Assembly (NCBI GenBank): GCA_002472145.1 | Contig: DKRJ01000011.1 | Coordinates: forward strand, 1 to 20,624 | DNA: 20,624 nt | DNA from: Clostridiales bacterium UBA7285 | Lineage (GTDB): Bacteria; Bacillota; Clostridia; Peptostreptococcales; Anaerovoracaceae | Direction of reading: 5' to 3' | Shown: positions 6,584-14,644 of the stretch, piece by piece | Layout: every line of letters starts with the position of its first letter | How positions within the stretch are numbered: the stretch's first letter is position 1 | Notes under the pieces: model-generated | Databases searched by the model: none | What the model was told of the DNA's origin: nothing | The model's input: the letters and a program-made list of their open reading frames with translations, nothing else | Position numbers and translations under genes: made by a program

Positions 6584-7828
6584 ATGGAGACGTCGGGCGA
6601 CAGATCGGACATATTCAGATTTACCGAAGATCAGGCGGAGACCCTGCTCAGGTCTCTGGTGAGTATCCGAAGCCCTTACTTCAGCGAAGCAGGCGCGATG
6701 GCTTTCGTGAACGAATGGCTCAACGGGCACGGCGTTCCCGCGGGGATACACGAGTATCACGCGGATATTATCGGATTCGACGGGCAGAACGTGGCGGGCT
6801 GCTTCGACAGCGGCGTGCCGGGGCCCGTGATCTTCCTCGGAGGGCATCTCGACACCGTCAGCCTGTGCGAGGGCTGGACCAGGCCTCCTTTTGACGGAGT
6901 GCGCGAGGGCGACCGGTTCTACGGAGTCGGGGCTTTAGACATGAAGTCCGGCGACGCTGCGCTGATGCTCGCTTTAGCGGCACTGGCCGGGACGATAAAG
7001 GATCGCCCGGGTCAGTTCAGGGGAAAGATCATATACCAGTTCGAATCGGACGAGGAAGGGCCTTACGGGCTCGGAACGCTCGCGCTGATACACGACAACG
7101 TCGGAGGGATAGCGGACGGAGTTGATTTTGCGATCATCTGCGAGCCGAGCGCCGGGTTTACCGAGACCCCGCACCCGTGCCTCTGCGTCGGAGCACGCGG
7201 CGGATATAACTATAAAGTGCGCATACACGGAAAAGCGACCCACGCGGCTACACCGGAGAAGGGCGTAAACGCCCTGGAAGACGCGGCCCGAGTGATCCTG
7301 GCGATCAAAGACATGCCCCGCGTGCAGGACGAAAAACTCGGGAACTCTGTCCCGTGCGTAATAGACGCGGGCACAGAAGGCAGCGCCTGCAGCGTGCCGG
7401 ATCACGCTTTTGTCGAGGTGTTCCACCACTGCGTACGCGGCGAGACTCTCGAAACCATCAGGAAAGAAGTGACCAGCGCTTTAGATGAGGCGGGACTTGC
7501 CGGGACGTACGAAATAGAGTTCCGCGCCGAACCGGGATACGGATCGGACGGAGGATTCGTCCCTTACTGTATAGATGAAAACAACAAGTATTTAATTAGC
7601 CTTTCCGCCTCAGCGGAAAAGATCTGCGGCAGAAAGGTGTCATATAGCTGCTTCCAGAGTATCGGAGATTTCAACCACATCGGGGGACTTCTCGGCATCC
7701 CGACCGTACTGTTCGGGGCCGAAGGCGCGAATTTCCACGCGGCGGACGAATACGTCCTGCTTCACGAGGTCCCCGAGATCGCGGCGACGATCTGCGATTT
7801 CCTGTTAAAAACCAATTTTATCATTTGA
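6584..7828 (+). CDS. M20-family metallopeptidase (ArgE/DapE/ACY1/CPG2 type)
   Basis: A 414-residue di-zinc amidohydrolase, a family that splits N-acyl amino acids, dipeptides or acetylornithine- and succinyl-diaminopimelate-type substrates. The metal site is complete: His88 and Asp90 in GGHLDTV, bridging Asp119 in GALDMKSG, general base and ligand Glu157-Glu158 in SDEEGPYG, Glu187 in ICEPSAG and His385 in NFHAADEY. The lid dimerisation domain fits the middle (GARGGYNYKVRIHGKATHAATPEKG). The start has GGAG about 8 bases upstream. There is no signal peptide, so it is probably cytoplasmic. It precedes an alanine-type symporter, so peptide or acyl-amino-acid use is plausible, but the exact substrate is unknown. 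Confidence 0.9.
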   Translation: METSGDRSDIFRFTEDQAETLLRSLVSIRSPYFSEAGAMAFVNEWLNGHGVPAGIHEYHADIIGFDGQNVAGCFDSGVPGPVIFLGGHLDTVSLCEGWTRPPFDGVREGDRFYGVGALDMKSGDAALMLALAALAGTIKDRPGQFRGKIIYQFESDEEGPYGLGTLALIHDNVGGIADGVDFAIICEPSAGFTETPHPCLCVGARGGYNYKVRIHGKATHAATPEKGVNALEDAARVILAIKDMPRVQDEKLGNSVPCVIDAGTEGSACSVPDHAFVEVFHHCVRGETLETIRKEVTSALDEAGLAGTYEIEFRAEPGYGSDGGFVPYCIDENNKYLISLSASAEKICGRKVSYSCFQSIGDFNHIGGLLGIPTVLFGAEGANFHAADEYVLLHEVPEIAATICDFLLKTNFII

Positions 7829-7883
7829 AAGTTTTAGCAGTTGTATTTTCTCGGAAGCCGGTTGTTTCAACTGAAAGGAAGGA

Positions 7884-7950
7884 GTGATACGAAAAAGAGA
7901 CAGTGCGTTGTCCGCCGGCAAAGCGGCAGCGCGAAAAACAACAGGTATTA
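7884..7950 (+). other. Structured leader of the intact symporter gene
   Basis: The 143-base gap after the peptidase gene holds a GAAAGG...GTGATAC box (GTGATAC at 7884-7890) like that of the broken copy, followed by small nested stems (CCGC with GCGG, flanked by GCG with CGC). I could not find a good promoter, so the symporter may be read through from the peptidase gene. Confidence 0.35.
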
Positions 7951-7971
7951 TTAAGACTAAGGGAGGAAATT

Positions 7972-9375
7972 ATGTTTATTATTGATGCATTAGTTTCTTT
8001 CGGCAACTGGTTCTGGGGCATCCCGCTCCTGATGCTCTGCGGCATCGGCGGCATTTTCCTGAACTGCATGACCGGATTCGTCCAGTTCAGACATTTGAAG
8101 TATGTCAACAGCCAGACGTTCGGTAAGATGTTCTCCAGAAACAACGCGGGCGAAGGAACCGTATCCCCGTTTGCGGCTGCCTGCACAGCGCTCGCCTCAA
8201 CCATCGGCGCATCTAACATCGTCGGCGTTCCTGTAGCCATCGCGCTCGGCGGACCGGGAGCCGTATTCTGGATCCTCGTCATGGCGCTCATCGGCTGCGG
8301 AACGAAATACTGCGAAGTAACCGCCGGTATCATGTTCAGAGAGAAGAACGACGAAGGCGAGTATGTCGGCGGGCCTTACTACTACTGCCGCCACATCGGC
8401 AAAAAAGGAAGCGGCCTGGGCAAACTCGGAGCGTTCTTCGGAACTTTCTACGCATTCATCCTTATGATCGAGCTCTTCCCGTCGCTCGCTTCACAGGCGA
8501 CTTCGGCGGCTCAGCAGGGAACGCTGATGGGCATCCCTCACGTGGCTATAGCCATCGCGACGGCTGTCATCGTAGCTGTTGTCTGCGTCGGCGGTGTCAA
8601 GAGGATCGCTGACGTCTGCGACAAGCTCGTTCCTATCATGGCGACCGTTTACTTCGTAGGCGCAATCATCATCATCATCATGCACGCGAATAAGATCCCT
8701 TCGGCGATCGTATCCGTATTCGCATGCGCGTTCACAGGCAAGGCTGCCGTCGGCGGCTTCGCCGGAGCTACGGTATCCGCGGCTATCAGATGGGGTCTCG
8801 CGAGAGGACTTTACTCCAACGAAGCCGGCTTCGGTACCGGCCCTATCGGACACGCGGCAGCTACGACCGATCATCCTTGCAGACAGGGTCTGTGGGGCAT
8901 CTTCGAAGTTACTGTCGATACCCTCATCGTCTGCATGACGACGGCTCTCGTGATCCTTACGACCGATGTCTACACTCAGGAAGGGATCGAGCAGGGCGCA
9001 CTCGCACAGGCAGCGTTCAAAGAGTCGTTCGGCGGTTTCGGAACGTGGTTCGTAGGATTCTCGGTATTCCTCTTCGTTCTGTCGACGATCATCTCCTGCA
9101 CGTTCTACGGACAGAGGCAGGCAGAGTTCCTCTTCGGCACGAAGTTCGGAAAGATCTGGATCTGGGTCTACATCCTCGCATCTATCCTCGGCGGCTTCGG
9201 ATTCAAGCTTGACGTTCTCCTTTCGATCACCGACGGTCTGCTCGGCATCATCATCATCCCGAACATGATCTCGCTGTTCTTCCTGGCGCCGCAGCTCCGC
9301 GCTGCTACGCAGGAGTTCTTCAATACCCCGGGCAAATACTATCTGGCCGATATTGAAGCAAAGGCGAAGAAGTAG
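7972..9375 (+). CDS. Alanine/glycine:cation symporter (AGCS) family protein
   Basis: A 467-residue integral membrane transporter that imports alanine or glycine with Na+ (sometimes H+). Family landmarks are GIGGIFLNCMTGFVQFRHLKY (residues 24-44), the substrate and cation region ASTIGASNIVGVPVAIALGGPGAVFW (75-100), GTKYCEVTAGIMFRE, YVGGPYYY, and the late SNEAGFGTGPIGHAAATTDHP segment. Many hydrophobic helices fill the rest, and the length is normal for the family. The ATG at 7972 follows GGGAGG at about 7 bases. The frame extends 23 codons upstream without a site. A second, broken copy lies at 5840. A terminator follows the stop codon. Confidence 0.93.
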   Translation: MFIIDALVSFGNWFWGIPLLMLCGIGGIFLNCMTGFVQFRHLKYVNSQTFGKMFSRNNAGEGTVSPFAAACTALASTIGASNIVGVPVAIALGGPGAVFWILVMALIGCGTKYCEVTAGIMFREKNDEGEYVGGPYYYCRHIGKKGSGLGKLGAFFGTFYAFILMIELFPSLASQATSAAQQGTLMGIPHVAIAIATAVIVAVVCVGGVKRIADVCDKLVPIMATVYFVGAIIIIIMHANKIPSAIVSVFACAFTGKAAVGGFAGATVSAAIRWGLARGLYSNEAGFGTGPIGHAAATTDHPCRQGLWGIFEVTVDTLIVCMTTALVILTTDVYTQEGIEQGALAQAAFKESFGGFGTWFVGFSVFLFVLSTIISCTFYGQRQAEFLFGTKFGKIWIWVYILASILGGFGFKLDVLLSITDGLLGIIIIPNMISLFFLAPQLRAATQEFFNTPGKYYLADIEAKAKK

Positions 9376-9389
9376 CCTTCGCCTGCATG

Positions 9390-9416
9390 GGGGCGGCGCA
9401 TGACGCCGCCCCTTTT
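9390..9416 (+). terminator. Intrinsic terminator of the symporter gene
   Basis: A perfect 9-bp stem, GGGGCGGCG (9390-9398) with CGCCGCCCC (9404-9412), has a 5-base loop and is followed by TTTT. The T tract is short but the stem is very strong. Confidence 0.8.
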
Positions 9417-9450
9417 CAAATCCGACGTTTAAAACCCGGTGCCGATCGCC

Positions 9451-9479
9451 TCGCAGCCTCATCACCCGGCAGGCTGCGA
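9451..9479 (+). other. Hairpin in the leader of the second small membrane protein gene
   Basis: A perfect 9-bp stem, TCGCAGCCT (9451-9459) with AGGCTGCGA (9471-9479), encloses an 11-base loop and has no T run. It lies between the symporter terminator and the ATG at 9529, in a leader without a clear ribosome binding site. Confidence 0.4.
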
Positions 9480-9528
9480 TCAGCCCGTTTCTCTGCGGAC
9501 CGGCCCACGCCGGCGCGTTAACCAGAAA

Positions 9529-10089
9529 ATGATAATACTAAGGACAATTATTTATCTTCTCGGCCTTTTCGGAGGCACGTATTTCACCCTCTTCATACTC
9601 ACGTACGTCGAAGCGAGTTCACCGCGTTTCCAGAAAGCGGCGGGCAGGATCCATGACGCGGTACGATGGGTCGTCTGGATAATCCTCGCGATCATCTCGT
9701 ACGCATTCTTCTCATATTTTTTCCTGACTCAGACGAACCTGACGTATGTGCGCGCGTCCATAATCACCGGTCTGATCTCAGGCGTCATCATCTATTTCAA
9801 AGCCGGTCCGAACATCGACCGCGAGGAGATGGAAAGGGAAGCCGAAAACGAGCCGAAGGAGAAATTCACCCCGAAGTCGATCCTCGATTTCTTCAGGGGG
9901 CCTGAGCCGGAGAAAAATAAAAAAGCGGCCGGATCATCCCGCTCAAAGGGAAAATCCGGGTCCGCCAAAACGTCAGGTTCCTCAACGTCAGGTTCCTCAA
10001 GATCCAAATCTAAAGCCGGCAGTTCTCCTAAGAGTTCCGGCGGCTCCTCCGAGTCCGGAAAGAGACCTAAGCCGAAAAGACTCAATTAG
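9529..10089 (+). CDS. Three-helix membrane protein with Ser/Lys-rich low-complexity tail
   Basis: A 186-residue protein. Residues 1-91 form three predicted membrane helices and align gap-free with the 100-residue protein at 5265 (30 identities by hand). Residues 92-125 are acidic and mixed (DREEMEREAENEPKE). Residues about 130-186 are a disordered tail of Ser, Gly, Lys and Arg ending in KRPKPKRLN, strongly positive and probably cytoplasmic. The start at 9529 is chosen because it aligns with the start of the paralogue. No good ribosome binding site is present there, and the frame is open 30 codons further upstream. The family is not recognised. Confidence 0.72.
   Translation: MIILRTIIYLLGLFGGTYFTLFILTYVEASSPRFQKAAGRIHDAVRWVVWIILAIISYAFFSYFFLTQTNLTYVRASIITGLISGVIIYFKAGPNIDREEMEREAENEPKEKFTPKSILDFFRGPEPEKNKKAAGSSRSKGKSGSAKTSGSSTSGSSRSKSKAGSSPKSSGGSSESGKRPKPKRLN
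9969..9998. repeat. Two tandem copies of a 15-bp unit in the Ser-rich tail
   Basis: AACGTCAGGTTCCTC is repeated perfectly in tandem (9969-9983 and 9984-9998), inside the low-complexity tail. It encodes a repeated T-S-G-S-S unit in frame. This looks like recent slippage or duplication. Confidence 0.85.
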
Positions 10090-10109
10090 AGAAGGCTCTC
10101 GTATTCTCT
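10088..10109. terminator. Weak hairpin between convergent genes
   Basis: AGAGAA (10088-10093) pairs with TTCTCT (10104-10109) in the 50-base gap between two genes that converge. The stem is short and AT-rich. It could act weakly in both directions, with a T-rich stretch after it on the plus strand. Confidence 0.3.
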
Positions 10110-10139
10110 TATCATCTTCTTTTAATTATGCCTTCGTAT

Positions 10140-10778
10140 CTACACTACGACGACCGTTCTGACAGCCTCTGCGGTGTTGCCCGACGAGTCCGATACGGTG
10201 TAGGTGATCTCGTACGTCCCGTGCTTTGACGTGTCAACGGCGCCGCTTACCTTTACCTCTTCGGTCAGATCGCCGTCCGCGGTGTCTGCCGCGGAATATG
10301 AGTCGATCCACTCCGAACCGACGGCAGCCGTGACGTTTTCGCCGCCGTCCAGGGTGATGACCGGAGGCCTGGTGTCGCGCACCTTTACGATGCGCTTTGC
10401 CTCACCGTACTTCTCGTCTTCTCTGGCGCTGTAGGTGATCGTGTAATCGCCCACTTTACTCGTGTCCGCGCTCCCTTCGGTGTACAGATGCAGGCGCCTG
10501 TGGAACTTCACCAGTTTATCCTGTATCATATACGCCTCCGCGCCGGGATCGGTCCAGTCTTCCCCGCATTCGACGGTGCATTCCTCGTTTCCGTTCAGAT
10601 ATACCTCTATATACATGGTTTTCTGCATATACACGCTCAAAACGATGATCAAAGGTATCAAAACGAGCGCGAGCGCCCCGAAGAGCCTCGGATGAGGCAT
10701 CCTCGCGGCGCCCGTCTTTTCATTCGCGCTGTAGTCAGACTGATTGGACTGATTGGTCTGATTAGTTTGCTGTTCCAT
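10140..10778 (-). CDS. Membrane-anchored protein with two Ig-like (DUF5011-type) domains
   Basis: A 212-residue protein with a Gln/Asn/Ser/Thr-rich cytoplasmic N-terminus (QTNQTNQSNQS), a single helix at about residues 33-50 that should act as a signal anchor, and an extracellular part with two tandem bacterial Ig-like domains (about 56-134 and 137-212). Each domain shows the DUF5011 pattern: G-x-x-W-x-D near its start, then SKVGDYTITYSAR or SKHGTYEITYTVSDSSGN and a final V-x-V strand. It has no enzyme domain. Its ATG overlaps the 3' end of the ATPase D-subunit gene by 17 bases, so translation is probably coupled and it is the last gene of the ATPase operon. Its role is unknown. Confidence 0.85.
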   Translation of the reverse strand: MEQQTNQTNQSNQSDYSANEKTGAARMPHPRLFGALALVLIPLIIVLSVYMQKTMYIEVYLNGNEECTVECGEDWTDPGAEAYMIQDKLVKFHRRLHLYTEGSADTSKVGDYTITYSAREDEKYGEAKRIVKVRDTRPPVITLDGGENVTAAVGSEWIDSYSAADTADGDLTEEVKVSGAVDTSKHGTYEITYTVSDSSGNTAEAVRTVVVV

Positions 10779-11463
10779 TTTCCGCTTCGTCTTCGGCGCG
10801 TTCGTACGCGCGTTTCTTGTAGTGGTGAGCGTCCTCGAGGACCATGTCCTTTACCTTGATCAGCCTGATCGTGTTATCCCTGGACGTCTCCTCGAGCTTC
10901 ATCGAGATATACTTGATGTTTTCCTCCGCCTCCGGGATGATAACGTGCTCCAGAGCGTTGACGCGGCGCCTCGTCTTTTCGATCTCGGCTGCCATCAGCT
11001 GGCACGCCTTCTCTCTTTCGGCGAGTTCGATCATGTCGACCGAAACGTCCGCCAGCGATTTGACGGCGGCGTCGAGGTCACCGGACGTAAAGGCGAAGCC
11101 GTACGAATAGACATCGTTCTCGTCGGCGGTCTTTGTTCTGGCCTCGAAAGTCGGGATGATGACGCTCATGACGTTCTTTGGCGTGCACTCGAGCGTGATC
11201 TTCTGCTTCGGGACCATCAGAGCCGCGGTGAGCGTCTGCTCGTCCATGCCCGCCCTGGCGATCACGAAATTCGCGTTCGCAGAGCGGAGGCCGGCCTCGA
11301 CCTTTTTGCGGAGTTCCATGTTCTCGCGCACCATCGTCATGTACTGGCGCATCAGCTCGTCGCGCTTATCCTTAAGCAGCTTGTGGCCTTTTCTCGCTAT
11401 GACCAGTTTGTTTTTGATCCTGGTCAGTTCCATGCGGGTAGGAATGATCTGACTTGATGCCAT
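10762..11463 (-). CDS. ntpD: V-type ATP synthase subunit D (central rotor stalk)
   Basis: The 233-residue protein begins with the family signature PTRMELTRIKNKLVIARKGHKLLKDKRDEL and ends in a second long helix (MELAEREKACQLMAAEIEKTRRRVNALEHVIIPEAEENIKYI). The two helices form the antiparallel coiled coil that turns inside the A3B3 ring and links it to subunits F and C. The length is slightly above the usual 205-215 because of a charged C-terminal extension (RAYERAEDEAENGTAN-like). AGGGGG precedes the ATG. It follows subunit B by 15 bases and overlaps the Ig-like gene. Confidence 0.95.
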   Translation of the reverse strand: MASSQIIPTRMELTRIKNKLVIARKGHKLLKDKRDELMRQYMTMVRENMELRKKVEAGLRSANANFVIARAGMDEQTLTAALMVPKQKITLECTPKNVMSVIIPTFEARTKTADENDVYSYGFAFTSGDLDAAVKSLADVSVDMIELAEREKACQLMAAEIEKTRRRVNALEHVIIPEAEENIKYISMKLEETSRDNTIRLIKVKDMVLEDAHHYKKRAYERAEDEAENGTAN

Positions 11464-11478
11464 GAAATCTTCCCCCTT

Positions 11479-12852
11479 TTATTTTGCGTCGTAGTACTTA
11501 TCGAGCCACTTGTCGTTGATACGTTTGAGTTCGCTCCTCGGCAGCAGCCTGAGGAGTTCCCAGCCGAGGTCGAGCGTCTCCTCTATCGAGCGGTCGGTGT
11601 CGTAGCCCTGATTTACGTATTTCTCTTCGAATTCGTCGGCGAAATGCGCGTATTTCAGGTCGATATCCGTCAAAGCGGCCTCACCGAGGATCGTCATGAG
11701 TTCCTTAGCGTCCTTGCCTCTTGCGTAAGCGGCGAACAACTGGTTCATCGTGTTTGCGTGGTCGCCTCTCGTCCTGCCCTCGCCGATACCTTTATCCTTG
11801 AGTCGGGAAAGCGACGGAAGAACGTCGATAGGCGGCTTGATGCCCTTGCGGTACAGGTCGCGGGAGAGGATGATCTGACCTTCGGTGATGTAGCCGGTGA
11901 GGTCAGGGATCGGGTGAGTCTTATCGTCCTCAGGCATCGAGAGGATAGGGATCATCGTGATAGAGCCCTTCTTACCGGCCTGACGTCCCGCTCTCTCGTA
12001 GATCTGAGCGAAGTCGGTGTACATGTAGCCAGGATATCCGCGCCTTGCAGGGACCTCCTTGCGCGCGGCGGAGATCTCACGCAGCGCGTCGGCGTAGTTC
12101 GTGATATCGGTCAGGATGACCAGAACGTGCATATCGCAGTCAAACGCGAGATACTCCGCGGCGGTCAAAGCCATACGCGGCGTGGAGATACGCTCTACAG
12201 CCGGGTCGTTTGCGAGGTTGATGAACATTACCGTCCTGTCGATGGCGCCGGAGTCGGTGAACGACTGTACGAAGAAGTTCGATTCCTCGAACGTGATGCC
12301 CATGGCGGCAAATACTACCGCGAACTTCTCGTCGCTCCCGAGTACCTTAGCCTGCCTAGCGATCTGCGCCGCAAGCTGTGCGTGAGGAAGTCCGGATGCC
12401 GAGAAGATAGGGAGCTTCTGCCCTCTTACCAGCGTGTTCAGTCCGTCGATGGCGGATATGCCTGTCTGAATGAATTCGGAAGGATAGACACGTGCCGCCG
12501 GGTTCATAGGTCTGCCGTTGATGTCGCGGCGTTCGTCCGGGATGATCTCCGGTTTGCCGTCGATTGGGTTTCCCATGCCGTCAAAGACGCGGCCCAGCAT
12601 ATCCTCGGAGACTCCGAGTTCCAGCGACCTGCCCAGAAACCTGACCTTGCTGTTTGAGAGGTTGATCCCGGTCGAGTTCTCAAAGAGCTGGACGACTGCT
12701 GTGTCGCCGTCGATCTCCAGGACCTTGCAGCGGCGCTTCTCGCCGTTTACGAGTTCTATCTCGCCGAGTTCATCGTACGTTACGTTTTCAACGCCGGTCA
12801 CCATCATCAGAGGGCCGGCGACTTCCTGAATGGTTCTGTATTCCTTAGGCAT
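11479..12852 (-). CDS. ntpB: V-type ATP synthase subunit B (non-catalytic)
   Basis: A 457-residue regulatory nucleotide-interface subunit of the A3B3 head. The degenerate P-loop position reads SASGLPHAQ (residues 151-159), without the Walker lysine, as expected for B subunits. The arginine finger supplied to the catalytic site is Arg350 in PSLSRLKDKG, the same number as in E. hirae NtpB. The region EVPARRGYPGYMYTDFAQIYERAGR is typical. The start lies 3 bases after the A-subunit stop. Its AAGGAGG site is built into the last codons of subunit A (K-E-D), which suggests coupled translation. Confidence 0.97.
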   Translation of the reverse strand: MPKEYRTIQEVAGPLMMVTGVENVTYDELGEIELVNGEKRRCKVLEIDGDTAVVQLFENSTGINLSNSKVRFLGRSLELGVSEDMLGRVFDGMGNPIDGKPEIIPDERRDINGRPMNPAARVYPSEFIQTGISAIDGLNTLVRGQKLPIFSASGLPHAQLAAQIARQAKVLGSDEKFAVVFAAMGITFEESNFFVQSFTDSGAIDRTVMFINLANDPAVERISTPRMALTAAEYLAFDCDMHVLVILTDITNYADALREISAARKEVPARRGYPGYMYTDFAQIYERAGRQAGKKGSITMIPILSMPEDDKTHPIPDLTGYITEGQIILSRDLYRKGIKPPIDVLPSLSRLKDKGIGEGRTRGDHANTMNQLFAAYARGKDAKELMTILGEAALTDIDLKYAHFADEFEEKYVNQGYDTDRSIEETLDLGWELLRLLPRSELKRINDKWLDKYYDAK

Positions 12853-12855
12853 CTG

Positions 12856-14625
12856 TTAGTCCTCCTTCGCGGCGAGAATTTCGGCTATTTCGTCATCGAG
12901 CTCTTTGCTCACGCGTTCCGCTTCGGACTTCACGTTATCCTCCGGAGTGTACTTGAAACGGCCGATCGCCTCTCTCACAGGCATCGCGATCAAGGCGTTC
13001 ATCGAAGCGCCCTTCTCGAGCGCGGCGGATGCCTTTTCGTAGAAACTCATCACGAGTTTCATCATCGTGTACTGCTTGCTGAGAGAAGAGTACGTGTCTA
13101 CTTCGTCAAAACTGTTCTGGTTGAGGAAGTCCTCGCGGATCGACCTGGCGGCCTCCATCTTCAGTCTGTCGGAAGGCGAAAGAGCGTCCATGCCGACCAT
13201 CTGAACGATCTCGTTCAGCTTCGACTCATCCTGGAGCAGGCTCATCATTTCCTGTCTGCCCTGCATCCAGTCAGGCGAAACTTCTTTATCGAACCACTTC
13301 TCCATGTCGTCCAGATACAGAGAATATGACGTAAGCCAGTTGATGGCAGGGAAGTGTCTCTGATATGCGAGATTCGAGTCGAGTCCCCAGAATACCTTTA
13401 CGATACGGAGCGTGGCCTGCGATACAGGTTCTGAAATGTCGCCGCCCTGCGGCGATACGGCCCCGATGACGGAAAGCGAGCCTTCCCTTCCGTCGCTGCC
13501 GAGAGTGACGACGTGGCCGGCTCTTTCGTAGAACTGCGCGAGCCTCGATCCGAGGTACGCCGGATATCCTTCTTCGCCCGGCATTTCTTCGAGTCTGCCT
13601 GACATCTCGCGGAGCGCTTCTGCCCAGCGGGACGTGGAGTCCGCCATGAGCGCTACGCTATATCCCATATCCCTGAAGTACTCGGCGATCGTGATGCCGG
13701 TATATATCGAAGCTTCACGGGCGGCTACAGGCATATCGGAAGTGTTCGCGATGAGGACCGTTCTCTCCATGAGGGAACGTCCCGTCTTCGGGTCGACGAG
13801 TTCAGGGAACTCGTTCAGTACCTCCGTCATCTCGTTTCCGCGCTCGCCGCATCCGATGTAGACTACGATGTCCGCTTCCGCCCACTTTGCGAGCTGGTGC
13901 TGGATGACTGTTTTACCTGAGCCGAAAGGTCCCGGTACCGCAGCCGTTCCGCCCTTTGCGATAGGGAAGAACATGTCGATGACACGCTGACCCGTGATAA
14001 GCGGTTTATCAGGCTGCAGTTTCTTCTTATACGGGCGGTTGCGGCGTACAGGCCATTTCTGCATCAATGTGATCGGAACGTCGCCTTTAGCCGTCTCGAC
14101 CGTGGCTACCTGATCGGCCACCGTGAACTCGCCTGTTTTGACGTCCTTGATCTTTCCGTTTATTCCGGGCGGGATCATGATCTTATGATCGACTATCTCC
14201 GTCTCCTGGACGTCACCGATGACGTCGCCCTCGACTACCGCGTCGCCGTCCTTTACGCACGGAACGAACATCCACTTCTTTTCTCTGTTCAGGGAGTAGA
14301 CCTGGATGCCTCTGCGGAGGTTGTTTCCCGCGACCTTCATGATCGCGTCAAGCGGCCTCTGGACGCCGTCGTAAATGCTTTCGATGAGCCCCGGCCCCAG
14401 TTCGGCCGACATAGGCTCGCCGGTGGAAACTACAGGCATTCCCGGCCCGAGTCCGGAGGTCTCTTCATATACCTGGATCGAGGCCTCGTCGTCATGCATC
14501 TCGATGATCTCGCCGTTCAGCTGCTCATCGCTGACGCGGACGACGTCGTACATGTTCGCGTCGCGCATTCCCGACGCGATGACGAGAGGTCCCGAAACTT
14601 TCTTAATAGTACCTACACTGCTCAT
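12856..14625 (-). CDS. ntpA: V-type ATP synthase subunit A (catalytic)
   Basis: A 589-residue catalytic subunit that binds and hydrolyses ATP. The P-loop GPFGSGKT is at residues 232-239 with Lys238, and the catalytic glutamate Glu261 is in GCGERGNEM. The segment ADSTSRWAEALREMSGRLEEMPGEEGYPAYLGSRLAQFYERAG is intact. The V/A-type-specific bulge region lies between about 110 and 190. The length is typical of bacterial V-type A subunits (about 585-595) and clearly longer than an F-type beta subunit. The ATG follows GGAGG at 11 bases. It lies 19 bases after the subunit F gene. Confidence 0.98.
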   Translation of the reverse strand: MSSVGTIKKVSGPLVIASGMRDANMYDVVRVSDEQLNGEIIEMHDDEASIQVYEETSGLGPGMPVVSTGEPMSAELGPGLIESIYDGVQRPLDAIMKVAGNNLRRGIQVYSLNREKKWMFVPCVKDGDAVVEGDVIGDVQETEIVDHKIMIPPGINGKIKDVKTGEFTVADQVATVETAKGDVPITLMQKWPVRRNRPYKKKLQPDKPLITGQRVIDMFFPIAKGGTAAVPGPFGSGKTVIQHQLAKWAEADIVVYIGCGERGNEMTEVLNEFPELVDPKTGRSLMERTVLIANTSDMPVAAREASIYTGITIAEYFRDMGYSVALMADSTSRWAEALREMSGRLEEMPGEEGYPAYLGSRLAQFYERAGHVVTLGSDGREGSLSVIGAVSPQGGDISEPVSQATLRIVKVFWGLDSNLAYQRHFPAINWLTSYSLYLDDMEKWFDKEVSPDWMQGRQEMMSLLQDESKLNEIVQMVGMDALSPSDRLKMEAARSIREDFLNQNSFDEVDTYSSLSKQYTMMKLVMSFYEKASAALEKGASMNALIAMPVREAIGRFKYTPEDNVKSEAERVSKELDDEIAEILAAKED

Positions 14626-14644
14626 TTAAGGATATACCTCCATA

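Noticed and set aside
8491..9465. Long minus-strand frame (324 codons) antisense to the symporter
   Set aside because: It is rich in Arg, Asp, Glu and His without any domain, as expected from the reverse frame of a GC-biased gene. The plus-strand symporter is unmistakable.
11644..12657. Long plus-strand frame (337 codons) antisense to ATPase subunit B
   Set aside because: It lies wholly inside a conserved gene on the other strand, has Arg/Asp/Val-biased composition and lacks a recognisable domain.
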